Shown here in pieces: positions 16,421-25,203 of a stretch of DNA of 64,000 bases. Origin of the DNA: Burkholderiaceae bacterium. Lineage in GTDB: Bacteria > Pseudomonadota > Gammaproteobacteria > Burkholderiales > Burkholderiaceae_C. Under the pieces are notes generated by a model. That model saw only the letters and a list, made by a program, of their open reading frames with translations. It did no database searches and was not told the DNA's origin. The translations under genes and the position numbers were made by a program. The stretch lies in contig JACKLJ010000005.1 in NCBI GenBank assembly GCA_024235955.1, forward strand, positions 62,001 through 126,000. The letters are read 5' to 3'. Each line of letters begins with the position of its first letter. Within the stretch, counting starts at the first letter, position 1.

Positions 16421-16546
16421 GGCCACCCCCCTGAGTCGCTGACGCGCCTTCCCCCCTCTTGCTACGCGAGGGGGGACACCGCCAGTGGCCGGTACAAGCC
16501 CGGCCACGGCGGTCGCTGGCATGGCCTGCTCCGCGGCCGCTTGGGG
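16421..16546 (+). repeat. Family B repeat after the LivF-like gene
   Basis: CACCCCCCTGAGTCGCTGAC starts the element, which has the CCCCCCTCTTGC/GCGAGGGGGG hairpin, a GTGGCCGG/CCGGCCAC hairpin, and the closing GGCCTGCTCCGCGGCCGC. Orientation matches the gene. The whole 16402-16778 gap is this repeat, a family A repeat and the leader of the nicotinamidase gene. Confidence 0.85.
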
Positions 16547-16680
16547 GCGCCATGGGTTTCTCGCCGCGCTTCGAATCGCCGAGGGCTTGCGTGGTTTGCT
16601 CGCGCTCGGTGCGAAGCTCGGGGTGAAGGTCTGTCAAGGCATGCAGGCAGCGCTCACAGACCGTCAGCGCTCCAGGATTC

Positions 16681-16732
16681 ACTATGATTTACATAGCTGC
16701 CTGCGCCCGCTGTTGTTGGGTTGGAGCCTGAT
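16681..16732 (+). repeat. Family A dispersed repeat, copy 8
   Basis: ACTATGATTTACATAGCTGC then CTGCGCCCGCTGTTGTTGGG and TTGGAGCC form a complete forward copy upstream of the nicotinamidase gene. Confidence 0.83.
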
Positions 16733-16778
16733 TCGACCCTCAAAAGAGTTTGTTTGTCCCACCACCAGGAGGTTTGCC

Positions 16779-17483
16779 ATGCGACGTCGTGATTTCGTGT
16801 TTTCCGCGGCTGCCCTCGGCAGCGCACCAGCGCTTTGGGCCGCGAGCCCGATCAAGCCCGGCCCCAAGGCCGCGCTGATCGTGGTGGACGTGCAGAACTG
16901 CTTCGTCGACGGCGGCACGCTGCCGGTGAAGGGCGGGGCCGACGTGGTGCCGGTGATCAACAAGCTGGCGCCGGCGTTCCAGAACATCGTCGTGACGCAG
17001 GACTGGCACACGCCGGGCCACGCGTCCTTCGCCAGCGCGCACACCGGCAAGAAGCCGTTCGAGACCACCACCATGCCCTACGGCACCCAGGTGCTTTGGC
17101 CCGACCACTGCGTGCAGGGCACCGAGGACGCCGCGCTGCTCAAGGGCCTGAACCTGCCCACCGCGCAGCTCATCATCCGCAAGGGCTACCACCCGCAGGT
17201 CGACAGCTATTCCGCCTTCCAGGAGGCCGACCGCAAGACGCCCACGGGCCTGGCCGGCTACCTGAAGCAGCGCGGCATCAAGACCGTGTTCGTCACCGGC
17301 CTCGCCACCGACTTCTGCGTCGCCTGGACGGCCATGGACGCACGCGCGGCCGGTTTCGAGACCTACGTGATCGAGGACGCCACCCGCGCCATCGACCTCA
17401 ACGGCTCGCTCGCCGCGGCCTGGAAGCAGATGGCGGTCAAGGGCGTCAAGCGCATCCAGTCGGGCGACGTGGCGACTGCCTGA
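16779..17483 (+). CDS. pncA: Nicotinamidase (isochorismatase superfamily) with Tat-type signal
   Basis: This 234-residue enzyme should hydrolyse nicotinamide to nicotinate and ammonia. The catalytic triad is visible as Asp37 (VVDVQNCF), Lys135 (IIRKGYHPQVDSYSAF) and Cys180 (GLATDFCVAW). The metal site is in QDWHTPGHASF (Asp75, His77, His81) with WPDHCVQGT downstream. Unlike ordinary cytoplasmic PncA it begins MRRRDFVFSAAALGSAPALW, a twin-arginine-like signal ending near WAA. This suggests export to the periplasm. The ATG has AGGAGG upstream. It lies between the importer and the nicotinate dehydrogenase genes, which argues for a catabolic rather than NAD-salvage role. Confidence 0.88.
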   Translation: MRRRDFVFSAAALGSAPALWAASPIKPGPKAALIVVDVQNCFVDGGTLPVKGGADVVPVINKLAPAFQNIVVTQDWHTPGHASFASAHTGKKPFETTTMPYGTQVLWPDHCVQGTEDAALLKGLNLPTAQLIIRKGYHPQVDSYSAFQEADRKTPTGLAGYLKQRGIKTVFVTGLATDFCVAWTAMDARAAGFETYVIEDATRAIDLNGSLAAAWKQMAVKGVKRIQSGDVATA

Positions 17484-17500
17484 GGCCTGCCGCTCCCTCC

Positions 17501-18424
17501 ATGCCCACGCTCGCGCTCACCGTCAACGGCCAGCCGGTCGAACGCGAGGTGCCGCGCGAGGCCACGCTGCTGCACCTGCTGCGCAACGACCTGGGGCTGA
17601 ACGGCCCCAAGTACGGCTGCGGCCTGGGCCAGTGCGGCGCCTGCACCGTGCACGTGGATGGCGTCGCCGCCCGCGCCTGCGTGATCCCGGCGCATGGCGT
17701 GGCGGGCCGCAGCATCACGACCTTGGAGGGTCTCGGCAACAAGGAGCACTGGCATCCCGTGCAAGCCGCCTTCGAGCAGGCCCAGGCCGCGCAGTGCGGC
17801 TACTGCCTGAACGGCATGGTCATGCAGACCGCCGCGCTGCTGACGCGCGAGCCGCAGCCGAGCGAGGCGCGCGTGCGCGCGGAGCTTTCCGGCAACCTGT
17901 GCCGCTGTGGCACGCATGTCGAAATCCTCGACGCGGTGGCGCGCGCCGCGCAGCTGATAACCAACGCACAGGCGGGTGGCAATACGTTGCGGCTCACGCC
18001 GGCCCGCGAGAGCGATCTGGAGGCCCTGTGCACACTGCGCGTGGCGGCCATGCGCGAAAGCTTGGAGCATATCGGCCGCTTCGATGAAGCGCGCGCGCGC
18101 CGGCGTTTGGCAGCGGGGTTTCAGGCGTCGAGCACGCGGCACATCGAGGTAGGCGGCGAGCGCGTGGGCTTCGTGGTGGTCAAGCCGCACGAAGGCGCGT
18201 TGCTGCTCGACCACCTCTACCTCTGGCCGGCCCACCAAGGCCGGGGACACGGCTCCGCCGTGCTCGCGCAGGTGTTCCGCGAGGCCGACGGCCAGGGTCG
18301 GTGCCTGAGGGTCGGCGCCCTGAAGGAAAGCCGTGCCAACACCTTCTACCAACGCCACGGCTTCACGCTGATCGAGGCGGCGGAGTGGGACAACTACTAC
18401 GAACGGGCGCCACAGCCAAGGTGA
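17501..18424 (+). CDS. Nicotinate dehydrogenase [2Fe-2S] subunit (NicA-like) fused to a GNAT acetyltransferase domain
   Basis: Residues 1 to about 160 are the small subunit of a xanthine-dehydrogenase-family hydroxylase. One cluster uses Cys40, 45, 48 and 60 (CGLGQCGACTV) and the second uses Cys99, 102, 134 and 136 (CGYC, CRCG). The pattern matches NicA, which passes electrons from the molybdenum centre. A GNAT N-acetyltransferase domain continues without a stop at about residues 165-307: LRLTPARESDLEALCTLRVA, YLWPAHQGRGHGSAVLAQVF and FYQRHGFTL. NicA proteins are normally about 160 residues. The junction is clean and in frame, so this is a real fusion or a recent loss of a stop codon. The molybdenum subunit starts 13 bases later. 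Confidence 0.85.
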   Translation: MPTLALTVNGQPVEREVPREATLLHLLRNDLGLNGPKYGCGLGQCGACTVHVDGVAARACVIPAHGVAGRSITTLEGLGNKEHWHPVQAAFEQAQAAQCGYCLNGMVMQTAALLTREPQPSEARVRAELSGNLCRCGTHVEILDAVARAAQLITNAQAGGNTLRLTPARESDLEALCTLRVAAMRESLEHIGRFDEARARRRLAAGFQASSTRHIEVGGERVGFVVVKPHEGALLLDHLYLWPAHQGRGHGSAVLAQVFREADGQGRCLRVGALKESRANTFYQRHGFTLIEAAEWDNYYERAPQPR

Positions 18425-18437
18425 GCGACCCGAGGCC

Positions 18438-21400
18438 ATGACCCGCCGCGCCGACACCCCGCGCACCCGCGCCGACATCCTGCAGGCTTCGGGCGTGCTG
18501 GCCATCGTGCGCACGCCGCCCGCGCCGCCGGCGCCGGCACCGGGGCAGCCGCCCGTCGTCGGCGCCAACCCGGCCGAGGGCGACGAAGTGCTGCTGGCGC
18601 TGTGGGACGACGGCAGCGTCACCGCGCTGAACGGCCACGTGGACCTGGGCACCGGCCTGCAGACCGCGCTGGCGCAGATCGTGGCCGAGGAGCTGGACCT
18701 CACGCTGGCCTGCGTGCGCATGGCGCTGGGCGACACGGCGCGCGCGCCCAACCAGGGCGCCACCATCGCCAGCGCCTCGATCCAGATCCACGCCCAGCCG
18801 CTGCGCCTGGCGGCGGCGCAGGCGCGCGCCTGGCTGCTGGCGCGCGGCGCCGCCTGGCTGGGCGTGGCCGAAGACGCCGCCGAGACGCACCTGGGCGTGG
18901 TGCGCGTGCGCGCCGAGCCCGCGCGCCGCGTGCCCTACGGCGAGCTGCTGGCCGGCCAGCGCACGGTGCTGCGGCTGGACGCCGATGCGCCGCTGAAGGA
19001 CCCGGCCGCCTACCGCCTGGTCGGCACCTCGCAGGCGCGCGTGGACATCCCCGCCAAGCTGGCGGGCGAGCTGGTGTTCGTGCACGACATGCGCCTGCCC
19101 GGGATGCTGCACGGCCGCGTGGTGCGCCCGCCCTACGCCGGCGCCGACCACGGCGACTTCATCGGCAACACGCTGGAGGCGGTGGACGAAGGCTCCGTCG
19201 CCCACATCCCCGGCATCCGCGCGGTGGTGGTGATCCGCGACTTCGTCGGCGTGGTGGCCGAGCGCGAGGAACACGCCGAGCAGGCCATGCGCGAGCTCCG
19301 GGTGCGCTGGAAGGCCTGGCCCGGCATGCCCGATCTGGGCAACGTCGAGCAGGCGCTGCGCGACAACCCCGCCACCCGCCGCCTGCTGGTGGATGAAGGC
19401 GATGCCGGCGCCGCCCTGCGCGCCGCCGGTAGCCAGGCGCTGCGCCAGACCTACCTGTGGCCCTACCAGATGCACGCCAGCATCGGCCCCTCGTGCGCGG
19501 TGGCCGCGTGGCAGCCCGAGCCTGAAAGCAGTTGCCAGCTCAGGGTATGGGCCGGCACCCAGAACCCCCACGTGCTGCGCCACGATCTGGCGAAGTTGAC
19601 GGGCGTGCAGGACGTGCAGGTCGACGTGGTGCGCATGGAGGCCGCCGGCTGCTACGGCCGCAACGGTGCCGACGACGTGGCGGCCGACGCCGCTCTGCTG
19701 GCCCGCGCGGTCGCGCATCTTGGCGCGCCGGTGCGCGTGCAGCTCACGCGCGCGCAGGAACACGCCTGGGACCCGAAGGGCGCCGCCCAGCTGATGGACG
19801 TGGCCGGCGCGCTGGGCCCTGACGGCCGCATCGACGCCTACGACTTCCAGACCAGTTACCCCAGCAACGGCGCACCCACGCTGGCGCTGCTGCTCACCCG
19901 CACCGTGGAGCCGGTGGCGCAGGCCTTCGAGATGGGCGACCGCACCGCGCGCCCGCCCTACGAGGTGCCCAACCTGCGCGTGGCGGTGAACGACATGCCG
20001 CCGATCGTGCGCGCCTCGTGGCTGCGCGGGGTCTCGGCGCTGCCGAACTCCTTCGCGCACGAGAGCTTCGTCGACGAGCTGGCAGCCCGCGCCGGCGCCG
20101 ACCCGGTGCAGTTCCGCCTGCAGCACCTGCGCGATCCGCGCGCCTGGGAGCTGGTGCAGGCCACCGCCGACAAGGCCGGCTGGCGCCCGCGCCAGGGCCC
20201 GCACGACGCGGCGGGCAACGGCGCGCATGGGGGCGAAATCCTGCAGGGCCAGGGCTTCGCCTACGCCCGCTACGTGCACAGCAAGTGGCCGGGCTTCGGC
20301 GCCGCCTGGTCGGCCTGGGTGGCCGACGTGGAGGTAAACCGCCGCACCGGCGAGGTGCACGTGCGCCGCGTGGTCTGCGGGCACGACGCCGGCCAGCTGG
20401 TCAACCCCGCCGGCGTGACCCACCAGGTGCACGGCAACGTGATCCAGACCACCAGCCGCGCGCTGCACGAGCGCGTGGCCTTCGCCCCGCACGACGCGCC
20501 GGCACAGCAGGCCACGCGCCAGGCGCTGCCCGGCGTGCGCCCGGCCGGCAGCGTGCTGGCGCAGGAATGGGGCGGCTACCCGATCCTCAACTTCCGCCAG
20601 GTGCCGGTGATCGAGGTGCTGCACATGCCGCGCCCCGGCGAGGCGCCACTGGGCGCGGGTGAATCCAGCAGCGTGCCCGGCACCGCGGCCATCGCCAACG
20701 CCATCTTCGACGCCACCGGCGTGCGTTTCCGGGCCCCTCCGTTCACGCCCGAGGTGGTGCGCGAAGGCCTTGCCGCCGCCGGCCTGCTGCTGGGCGGTGC
20801 CGGTGGACAGGGTGGCGGTGGCGGCGACGATGCTGCAGATTCAGGAGCTGGCGGCGCCCGCCCCGAGCCGGCCGCAGCCCCAAAACATGCTGAAAGCGCG
20901 CGCTGGCCAGGCCGCCGCAGCGGCTGGGCGCTGGCCGGCGCACTGGCGGCCGGCGCGGTGGGCGTGCTGGTGGCGGCGCTGCTGCCGCGCGCCATCGCGC
21001 CGGTGCAGCTCTCGCAGACCGGCTACAGCGCCGAACTGATCGAGCGCGGCCGCGTGCTGGCCGCCCTGGGCGACTGCATGGTCTGCCACACGGCGCCCGG
21101 CGGCGTGGAAGGCGCGGGCGGCCGCGCCATGCACACGCCCTTCGGCACCGTCACCACCACCAACCTCTCGCCGGATGCCGACACGGGCCTGGGCTGCTGG
21201 TCCTTCAGCGCCTTCCAGCGCGCCATGCGCGAAGGCATCGGACGTGACGGCCGCCACCTGTACCCGGCCTTCCCCTACACCTCGTTCGCGAAGATGAGCG
21301 ACGACGACCTGCAGGCGCTCTACGCCTACCTGATGAGCCGCCCCGCCGTGCACGCGCCCACGCCCGCGGCCGCGATGCGCTTCCCCTTCAGCCTGCGCCC

Positions 21401-22214
21401 GCTGATGGCCGGCTGGAACGCGCTGCACCTCGACGCCAGGCCCTACCAGCCTGACCCCACGCAGAGCGCCGAGTGGAACCGCGGCGCCTACCTGGTGCAG
21501 GGCCTGGGCCACTGCGGCGCCTGCCACACGCCGCGGGGCGCCCTGGGCGCCGAGCAGGGCGGCCAGGCCTTTCTGGCCGGCGCCATGATCGACGGCTGGG
21601 AGGCGCCCGCGCTCACCGCCCTGTCGAAGGCCGCCGTGCCCTGGAATGCCGACGCGCTCTACCGCTACCTGCGCCACGGCCACGCGCCCGGCCACGGCAG
21701 CGCCGGCGGCCCGATGGCCGAGGTGGTGCGCGAGCTGCAGGCCGCGCCGGATGAAGACCTGCGCGCCATGGCCACCTACCTGGCCAGTTTCAGTCCGCCC
21801 GCGCCCGATGCCGCGGCGCTGGCCCGTACGGCGCACGAGGCAGTGGCGCGCGCCGCGAGCGCCCGGGCCACCCTGCCCGGCAGCGGCCAGCGCCTGTTCG
21901 AGATGGCCTGCGCCGCCTGCCATCACGACGGCGACGGCCCCACGGTGCTGGGCGTCAACACGCCACTGGCGCTTTCGACCAAGCTCGCCAGCGAGCGCCC
22001 CGACAACCTGATCCGCACCATCCTGGAAGGCGTGCAGCAGCCGGCCACGCGCGAGATCGGCTTCATGGCCGGCTTCGCCGACGCGCTGAGCGACGCGCAG
22101 ATCGCCGACATCGTGGCCTACATGCGCGCCCGCTACGCGCCCCAGGCACCCGCCTGGCCGGACCTGCCGGCGCAGGTGGCGCGGCTGCGGGCCACGGCGA
22201 TGGCCGTACCATGA
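18438..22214 (+). CDS. Nicotinate dehydrogenase molybdenum subunit with three cytochrome c domains (NicB-like)
   Basis: The 1258-residue chain begins with the molybdopterin-binding part of the xanthine dehydrogenase family (GHVDLGTGLQTALAQIVAEE; PYQMHASIGPSCAVA). The probable catalytic Glu is near residue 742 in GAGESSSVPGTAA. A membrane helix follows at about 829-850 (GWALAGALAAGAVGVLVAAL). Three CxxCH haem sites then lie near 879 (CMVCH), 1025 (CGACH) and 1157 (CAACH). This is the layout of NicB, which hydroxylates nicotinate to 6-hydroxynicotinate and passes electrons to the respiratory chain. No N-terminal signal is visible, so the haem part probably crosses the membrane after the internal helix. 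The linker at about 798-819 contains a degenerate family A repeat. Confidence 0.88.
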   Translation: MTRRADTPRTRADILQASGVLAIVRTPPAPPAPAPGQPPVVGANPAEGDEVLLALWDDGSVTALNGHVDLGTGLQTALAQIVAEELDLTLACVRMALGDTARAPNQGATIASASIQIHAQPLRLAAAQARAWLLARGAAWLGVAEDAAETHLGVVRVRAEPARRVPYGELLAGQRTVLRLDADAPLKDPAAYRLVGTSQARVDIPAKLAGELVFVHDMRLPGMLHGRVVRPPYAGADHGDFIGNTLEAVDEGSVAHIPGIRAVVVIRDFVGVVAEREEHAEQAMRELRVRWKAWPGMPDLGNVEQALRDNPATRRLLVDEGDAGAALRAAGSQALRQTYLWPYQMHASIGPSCAVAAWQPEPESSCQLRVWAGTQNPHVLRHDLAKLTGVQDVQVDVVRMEAAGCYGRNGADDVAADAALLARAVAHLGAPVRVQLTRAQEHAWDPKGAAQLMDVAGALGPDGRIDAYDFQTSYPSNGAPTLALLLTRTVEPVAQAFEMGDRTARPPYEVPNLRVAVNDMPPIVRASWLRGVSALPNSFAHESFVDELAARAGADPVQFRLQHLRDPRAWELVQATADKAGWRPRQGPHDAAGNGAHGGEILQGQGFAYARYVHSKWPGFGAAWSAWVADVEVNRRTGEVHVRRVVCGHDAGQLVNPAGVTHQVHGNVIQTTSRALHERVAFAPHDAPAQQATRQALPGVRPAGSVLAQEWGGYPILNFRQVPVIEVLHMPRPGEAPLGAGESSSVPGTAAIANAIFDATGVRFRAPPFTPEVVREGLAAAGLLLGGAGGQGGGGGDDAADSGAGGARPEPAAAPKHAESARWPGRRSGWALAGALAAGAVGVLVAALLPRAIAPVQLSQTGYSAELIERGRVLAALGDCMVCHTAPGGVEGAGGRAMHTPFGTVTTTNLSPDADTGLGCWSFSAFQRAMREGIGRDGRHLYPAFPYTSFAKMSDDDLQALYAYLMSRPAVHAPTPAAAMRFPFSLRPLMAGWNALHLDARPYQPDPTQSAEWNRGAYLVQGLGHCGACHTPRGALGAEQGGQAFLAGAMIDGWEAPALTALSKAAVPWNADALYRYLRHGHAPGHGSAGGPMAEVVRELQAAPDEDLRAMATYLASFSPPAPDAAALARTAHEAVARAASARATLPGSGQRLFEMACAACHHDGDGPTVLGVNTPLALSTKLASERPDNLIRTILEGVQQPATREIGFMAGFADALSDAQIADIVAYMRARYAPQAPAWPDLPAQVARLRATAMAVP
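20832..20882 (+). repeat. Degenerate family A repeat inside the nicB-like gene
   Basis: GCAGATTCAGGAGCTGGCGG and CGCCCGCCCCGAGCCGGCCG, then CAGCCCC, recall the hairpin and core. It encodes a Gly/Ala/Pro linker (DSGAGGARPEPAAAP) between the molybdenum part and the membrane helix. The match is weaker than at other sites. Confidence 0.5.
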
Positions 22215-22239
22215 CGGCACCCCAAGAAGAGGTGCCCGC

Positions 22240-22785
22240 ATGAAAGCCTCGCCCCACGCCGGGCTGCTGGCCACGCTGCAGCAGCGCTTCGGCCAGCACC
22301 CGGAACGCCATCCGGGCCTGGCCTGGACCACGGTGGAGGCCCGCCTGGCGGCACACCCGAAGCAGCTGGCCGTGCTGGCCGCCATGGAAGCCAGCGGCGG
22401 CGAGCCCGACGTGATCGCGCAAGACCCCGCCACCGGCGCACTCAGCTTTTGCGACTGCGCCCCCGAGAGCCCCGCCGGCCGCCGCAGCCTCTGCTACGAC
22501 GATGCCGCGCTGGCCGCGCGCAAGCTGCACAAGCCCGCCGGCAGCGCCGTCGCCCTGGCGGCCAGCCTCGGCATCGAGCTGCTGGACGAGGCGCAGTACC
22601 GCCACCTGCAGACGCTGGGCGCGTTCGACACCAAGACCTCCAGCTGGCTGCGCACGCCGCCGGCCATCCGCAAGCTGGGCGGCGCGCTGTTCGGCGACCG
22701 GCGCTACGGGCAGGTGTTCACCTACCACAACGGCGCCGAGTCGTACTACGCCGCGCGGGGCTTTCGCGGGTTGCTGACGGTATAG
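22240..22785 (+). CDS. DUF4256 family protein
   Basis: The 181-residue protein contains MEASGGEPDVIAQD, FCDCAPESPAGRRSLCYD, and KTSSWLRTPPAIRKLGGALF followed by YHNGAESYYAARGFRG. This pattern is typical of DUF4256 proteins, whose function is not known to me. It is soluble, with no signal or membrane helix. It begins 26 bases after the nicB-like gene on the same strand, and may be the last gene of that transcript or an unrelated neighbour. The start at 22240 has GAAGAGG upstream. Confidence 0.8.
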   Translation: MKASPHAGLLATLQQRFGQHPERHPGLAWTTVEARLAAHPKQLAVLAAMEASGGEPDVIAQDPATGALSFCDCAPESPAGRRSLCYDDAALAARKLHKPAGSAVALAASLGIELLDEAQYRHLQTLGAFDTKTSSWLRTPPAIRKLGGALFGDRRYGQVFTYHNGAESYYAARGFRGLLTV

Positions 22786-22799
22786 GCGCGGCGGGCCGG

Positions 22800-23354
22800 T
22801 CAGCGCGCGGCTGCAGCGGGGGCGCCCGCCTTCAGCGCCTGCACCGCCTTGAAGGTTTCGGCCACGTGCACCAGCGGGTCGCTGCCTTCGTGGGCGTAGA
22901 CGATGCGGCCGGAGCGGTCGATCACGTAGGAGATGCGGCTGGCGGTCTTGAACAGGCCGCCAAAGCGCGCGTCGTAGGCGCTGATGACCTCGGCCCTGGG
23001 GTCGGACGCCACGGCGAACTTGTCGCGGCAGGCCTCGCTGGAAAAGCGCAATTGCGTGTCGATGTCGTCGTTGGAGACGCCCACCACGGTGGCCCCCAGC
23101 GCGGCGAACTCGGGCGTCTTCTCGGCGAAGGCGTGCGCCTCGACCGTGCAGCCCGAGGTGAACGCCTTGGGGAAGAAGTACAGCACCACCGGCCCGCGCG
23201 CCAGCGCCGCCTTCAGGTCGAACGCAAACGGCTTGCCGGCCAGCGCGGCCTGTGTGCTGAAGGCAGGCGCCGGATCGCCCGGCTTGAGCATGGCTTGCGC
23301 GGCACCGACCAGCGCGACGAGGGCGGCAGCGGCGAGGGCGGGCAGGGTGCGCAT
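22800..23354 (-). CDS. Periplasmic peroxiredoxin (AhpC/TSA, BCP-like)
   Basis: This 184-residue protein begins with a signal peptide (MRTLPALAAAALVALVGAAQ). It then has the thioredoxin fold of a peroxiredoxin: PGDPAPAFSTQAALAGKPFA, VVLYFFPKAFTSGCTVEAHA with the peroxidatic Cys, and VVGVSNDD. The spacing resembles the Bcp/PrxQ type. It should reduce hydrogen peroxide or organic peroxides in the periplasm. The ATG at 23354 has AGGAG upstream, and a longer in-frame extension has no family support. It faces the DUF4256 gene, 14 bases from its stop. Confidence 0.88.
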   Translation of the reverse strand: MRTLPALAAAALVALVGAAQAMLKPGDPAPAFSTQAALAGKPFAFDLKAALARGPVVLYFFPKAFTSGCTVEAHAFAEKTPEFAALGATVVGVSNDDIDTQLRFSSEACRDKFAVASDPRAEVISAYDARFGGLFKTASRISYVIDRSGRIVYAHEGSDPLVHVAETFKAVQALKAGAPAAAAR

Positions 23355-23529
23355 GGCGGGGACTCCTGGGCAACGGCGAAAAGCCCAGTGTGGCAGCTTT
23401 GGGCGCCGCTTGCAGGACGCGACTTGGCGCGGTGGGACTTGGGCGCACGCGACGCACCAACGGTTGAGCCGGTCGTTCCAGGAAAGCTCGCCCTGACGTC
23501 GAGCCACCTCTCGTACCCGTTGGCTTTCA

Positions 23530-23615
23530 CGACATCCAGCCGTTCAGGCTGAGCTTGTCGAAGCCTCGCGCGACGCTTTGACGGGCATGTCCTGAGCTTG
23601 CCGAAGGGCTCAGCA
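23530..23615. repeat. Family C repeats, two facing copies
   Basis: CCGTTCAGGCTGAGCTTGTC then GAAGCC, followed by a second copy TCCTGAGCTTGCCGAAGGGC, lie in the 332-base gap between the peroxiredoxin and transglycosylase genes. I see no gene in this gap. The same repeat occurs inside two genes (24670, 41324). Confidence 0.75.
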
Positions 23616-23686
23616 TGATCGGCTCTTCCCGAACGAGCGCGATTCGGCACCCACCCGAACGGAACCGCGCGCGGCGTGATGCCGGA

Positions 23687-25183
23687 TCACCGCAACCGCG
23701 CGTCCTGGCTGGCCAGCAGTGCGGGCGGGGCGCGCTCGGGCTCCGACGCCGACGCCGCGGCTTGCGCCGGCTCCGCCCGGGCCAGCGCCGTGTCCGCTTC
23801 CTGCTGCGTCGCCTCTTCCTCCAGCTGCGCCACCAGCGCGCGCCGCTGGCGCGCCGGCACGCCGCGCACCTGCCCGGCCACCCAGCGCAGGCGGGCCGGG
23901 TCCACGCTGCCCCGCGCCTGCCAGCGCGCGGCTTCCAGCGGCGGGTTGTGCAGCATGGCCGCCAGGGTGACGGCCTGGCGCGGCGTGAGGCGGCGGGCGC
24001 CGGTGCCGAAGTAGTGGCGCGCGGCGGCCTCGGCGCCGCAGACCAGGCGGCCCTGCGCATCCACGCCCCAGGGCGCGTTGGCCAGGTAGAGCTGCAGGAT
24101 GCGGCCCTTGCCCAGCGACTGTTCGGCGTCCAGCGCGTAGAGCAGCTCGCGCAGCTTGCGCTCCAGCTGACGCTCGCCGCCGGCCACCATCAGCTTGGCG
24201 AGCTGCTGGCTCAGCGTGCTGCCGCCGCGGCGGATGGCGCCGGCCTGGCGGTTGGCCTGCAGCGCGGCGGCCAGTTCCTCCGGGTCGTAGCCGGTGTGTT
24301 CATAGAAGCGCTGGTCCTCGGTGGCGAGCACGGCGCGCGTCAGCCAGTGGCGCGCCGGCAGCGGCGGCGTGCGGCCGCAGGAGGTCTGGGCGCGGGCCCA
24401 GCTTTCGGTGCCCAGACCGCTGACGGCCAGGCCTTCGATGCGCGGCACCAGGCGCCAGCCCTGGCCTTGGGCCGGCGGCGGCAGGGTGACATCGGCGTGC
24501 AGGGCCACGCTGCCTTCGACGTGCGCCGCCGCCAGCTCGGGCAGGCCGGGCGCCAGCAGCGCCAGCCAGTCGCGCGCGGGGGTGGCGGGCCAGTCCACCG
24601 TGGCCTGCCAGCCGGGGCCGGCGCGGCGGGCCTGCCAGCGCGCGCTGATGACGGTGCGGCGGGAGCGATCCGTTTCCCGTTCGGGCTGAGCCTGTCGGAG
24701 CCCCTCATCCGGCCCTTCGGCGCCCAGCAGCAGCGCGCCCTTCAGGTGCTGCATGCCGTCGCGCGAGATCGCCAGCTGCGCCGCCGGCACGCGCAGCGTG
24801 GGCTGGCCGAGCGCGGGCGGCAGCGGCAGCGTGCAGGGCTCGCAATGCACGGTGAGCACGGGCGCGTCGCCTTCCACGCCGGCGGGCACCCAGCCGAGCC
24901 GCAGCGGCCCCAGGCGGCTGGGCAGCGTGAGGCCGTCCAGCCGCTCGCCCACCCAGGGCGTGGTGGCCAGCCACACCAGCTGCGGCAAGCTGGCGCGCAC
25001 GGCCAGCGGGCCGCGCCCGAGCGTGGTGGCCCATTCGCCGGTCTGCGGCAGCAGTGCCACGCGCAGCACCGCCCACAGCGCCAGCAGCAGCACGGCCAGG
25101 CTGGCGCCGGCGATGAGCAGCAGCCGCAACACGCGGCGCCCCAGGCGGCTGCGCACGGCGAGGTCGTCGATGGTGGTGCTCAT
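23687..25183 (-). CDS. Monofunctional peptidoglycan transglycosylase (GT51)
   Basis: This 498-residue protein has an N-terminal membrane anchor (about residues 18-42) and a large poorly conserved periplasmic part. The GT51 glycosyltransferase domain follows, with AVLATEDQRFYEHTGYDPEE carrying the catalytic Glu and RRGGSTLSQQLAKLM. There is no transpeptidase domain, so it polymerises lipid II glycan strands only. It is much longer than MtgA (about 240 residues) because of the extra N-terminal region. A family C repeat adds GLRQAQPERETD at about 158-171 in this region. It is the last gene of a minus-strand group with an exosortase and a VIT/VWA protein. Confidence 0.87.
   Translation of the reverse strand: MSTTIDDLAVRSRLGRRVLRLLLIAGASLAVLLLALWAVLRVALLPQTGEWATTLGRGPLAVRASLPQLVWLATTPWVGERLDGLTLPSRLGPLRLGWVPAGVEGDAPVLTVHCEPCTLPLPPALGQPTLRVPAAQLAISRDGMQHLKGALLLGAEGPDEGLRQAQPERETDRSRRTVISARWQARRAGPGWQATVDWPATPARDWLALLAPGLPELAAAHVEGSVALHADVTLPPPAQGQGWRLVPRIEGLAVSGLGTESWARAQTSCGRTPPLPARHWLTRAVLATEDQRFYEHTGYDPEELAAALQANRQAGAIRRGGSTLSQQLAKLMVAGGERQLERKLRELLYALDAEQSLGKGRILQLYLANAPWGVDAQGRLVCGAEAAARHYFGTGARRLTPRQAVTLAAMLHNPPLEAARWQARGSVDPARLRWVAGQVRGVPARQRRALVAQLEEEATQQEADTALARAEPAQAAASASEPERAPPALLASQDARLR
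24670..24700 (-). repeat. Family C repeat inside the transglycosylase gene
   Basis: CCCGTTCGGGCTGAGCCTGT then CGGAGCC is read in frame on the minus strand as GLRQAQPER, the same peptide as in CopA. Confidence 0.85.
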
Positions 25184-25203
25184 GGTGCTGCTCCTCGTTT
25201 CGA

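Noticed and set aside
18363..20624. 753-residue minus-strand open frame opposite the nicB-like gene
   Set aside because: Composition is typical of antisense shadow (His, Arg, Gly, Val), and the plus strand encodes recognised domains through the whole region.
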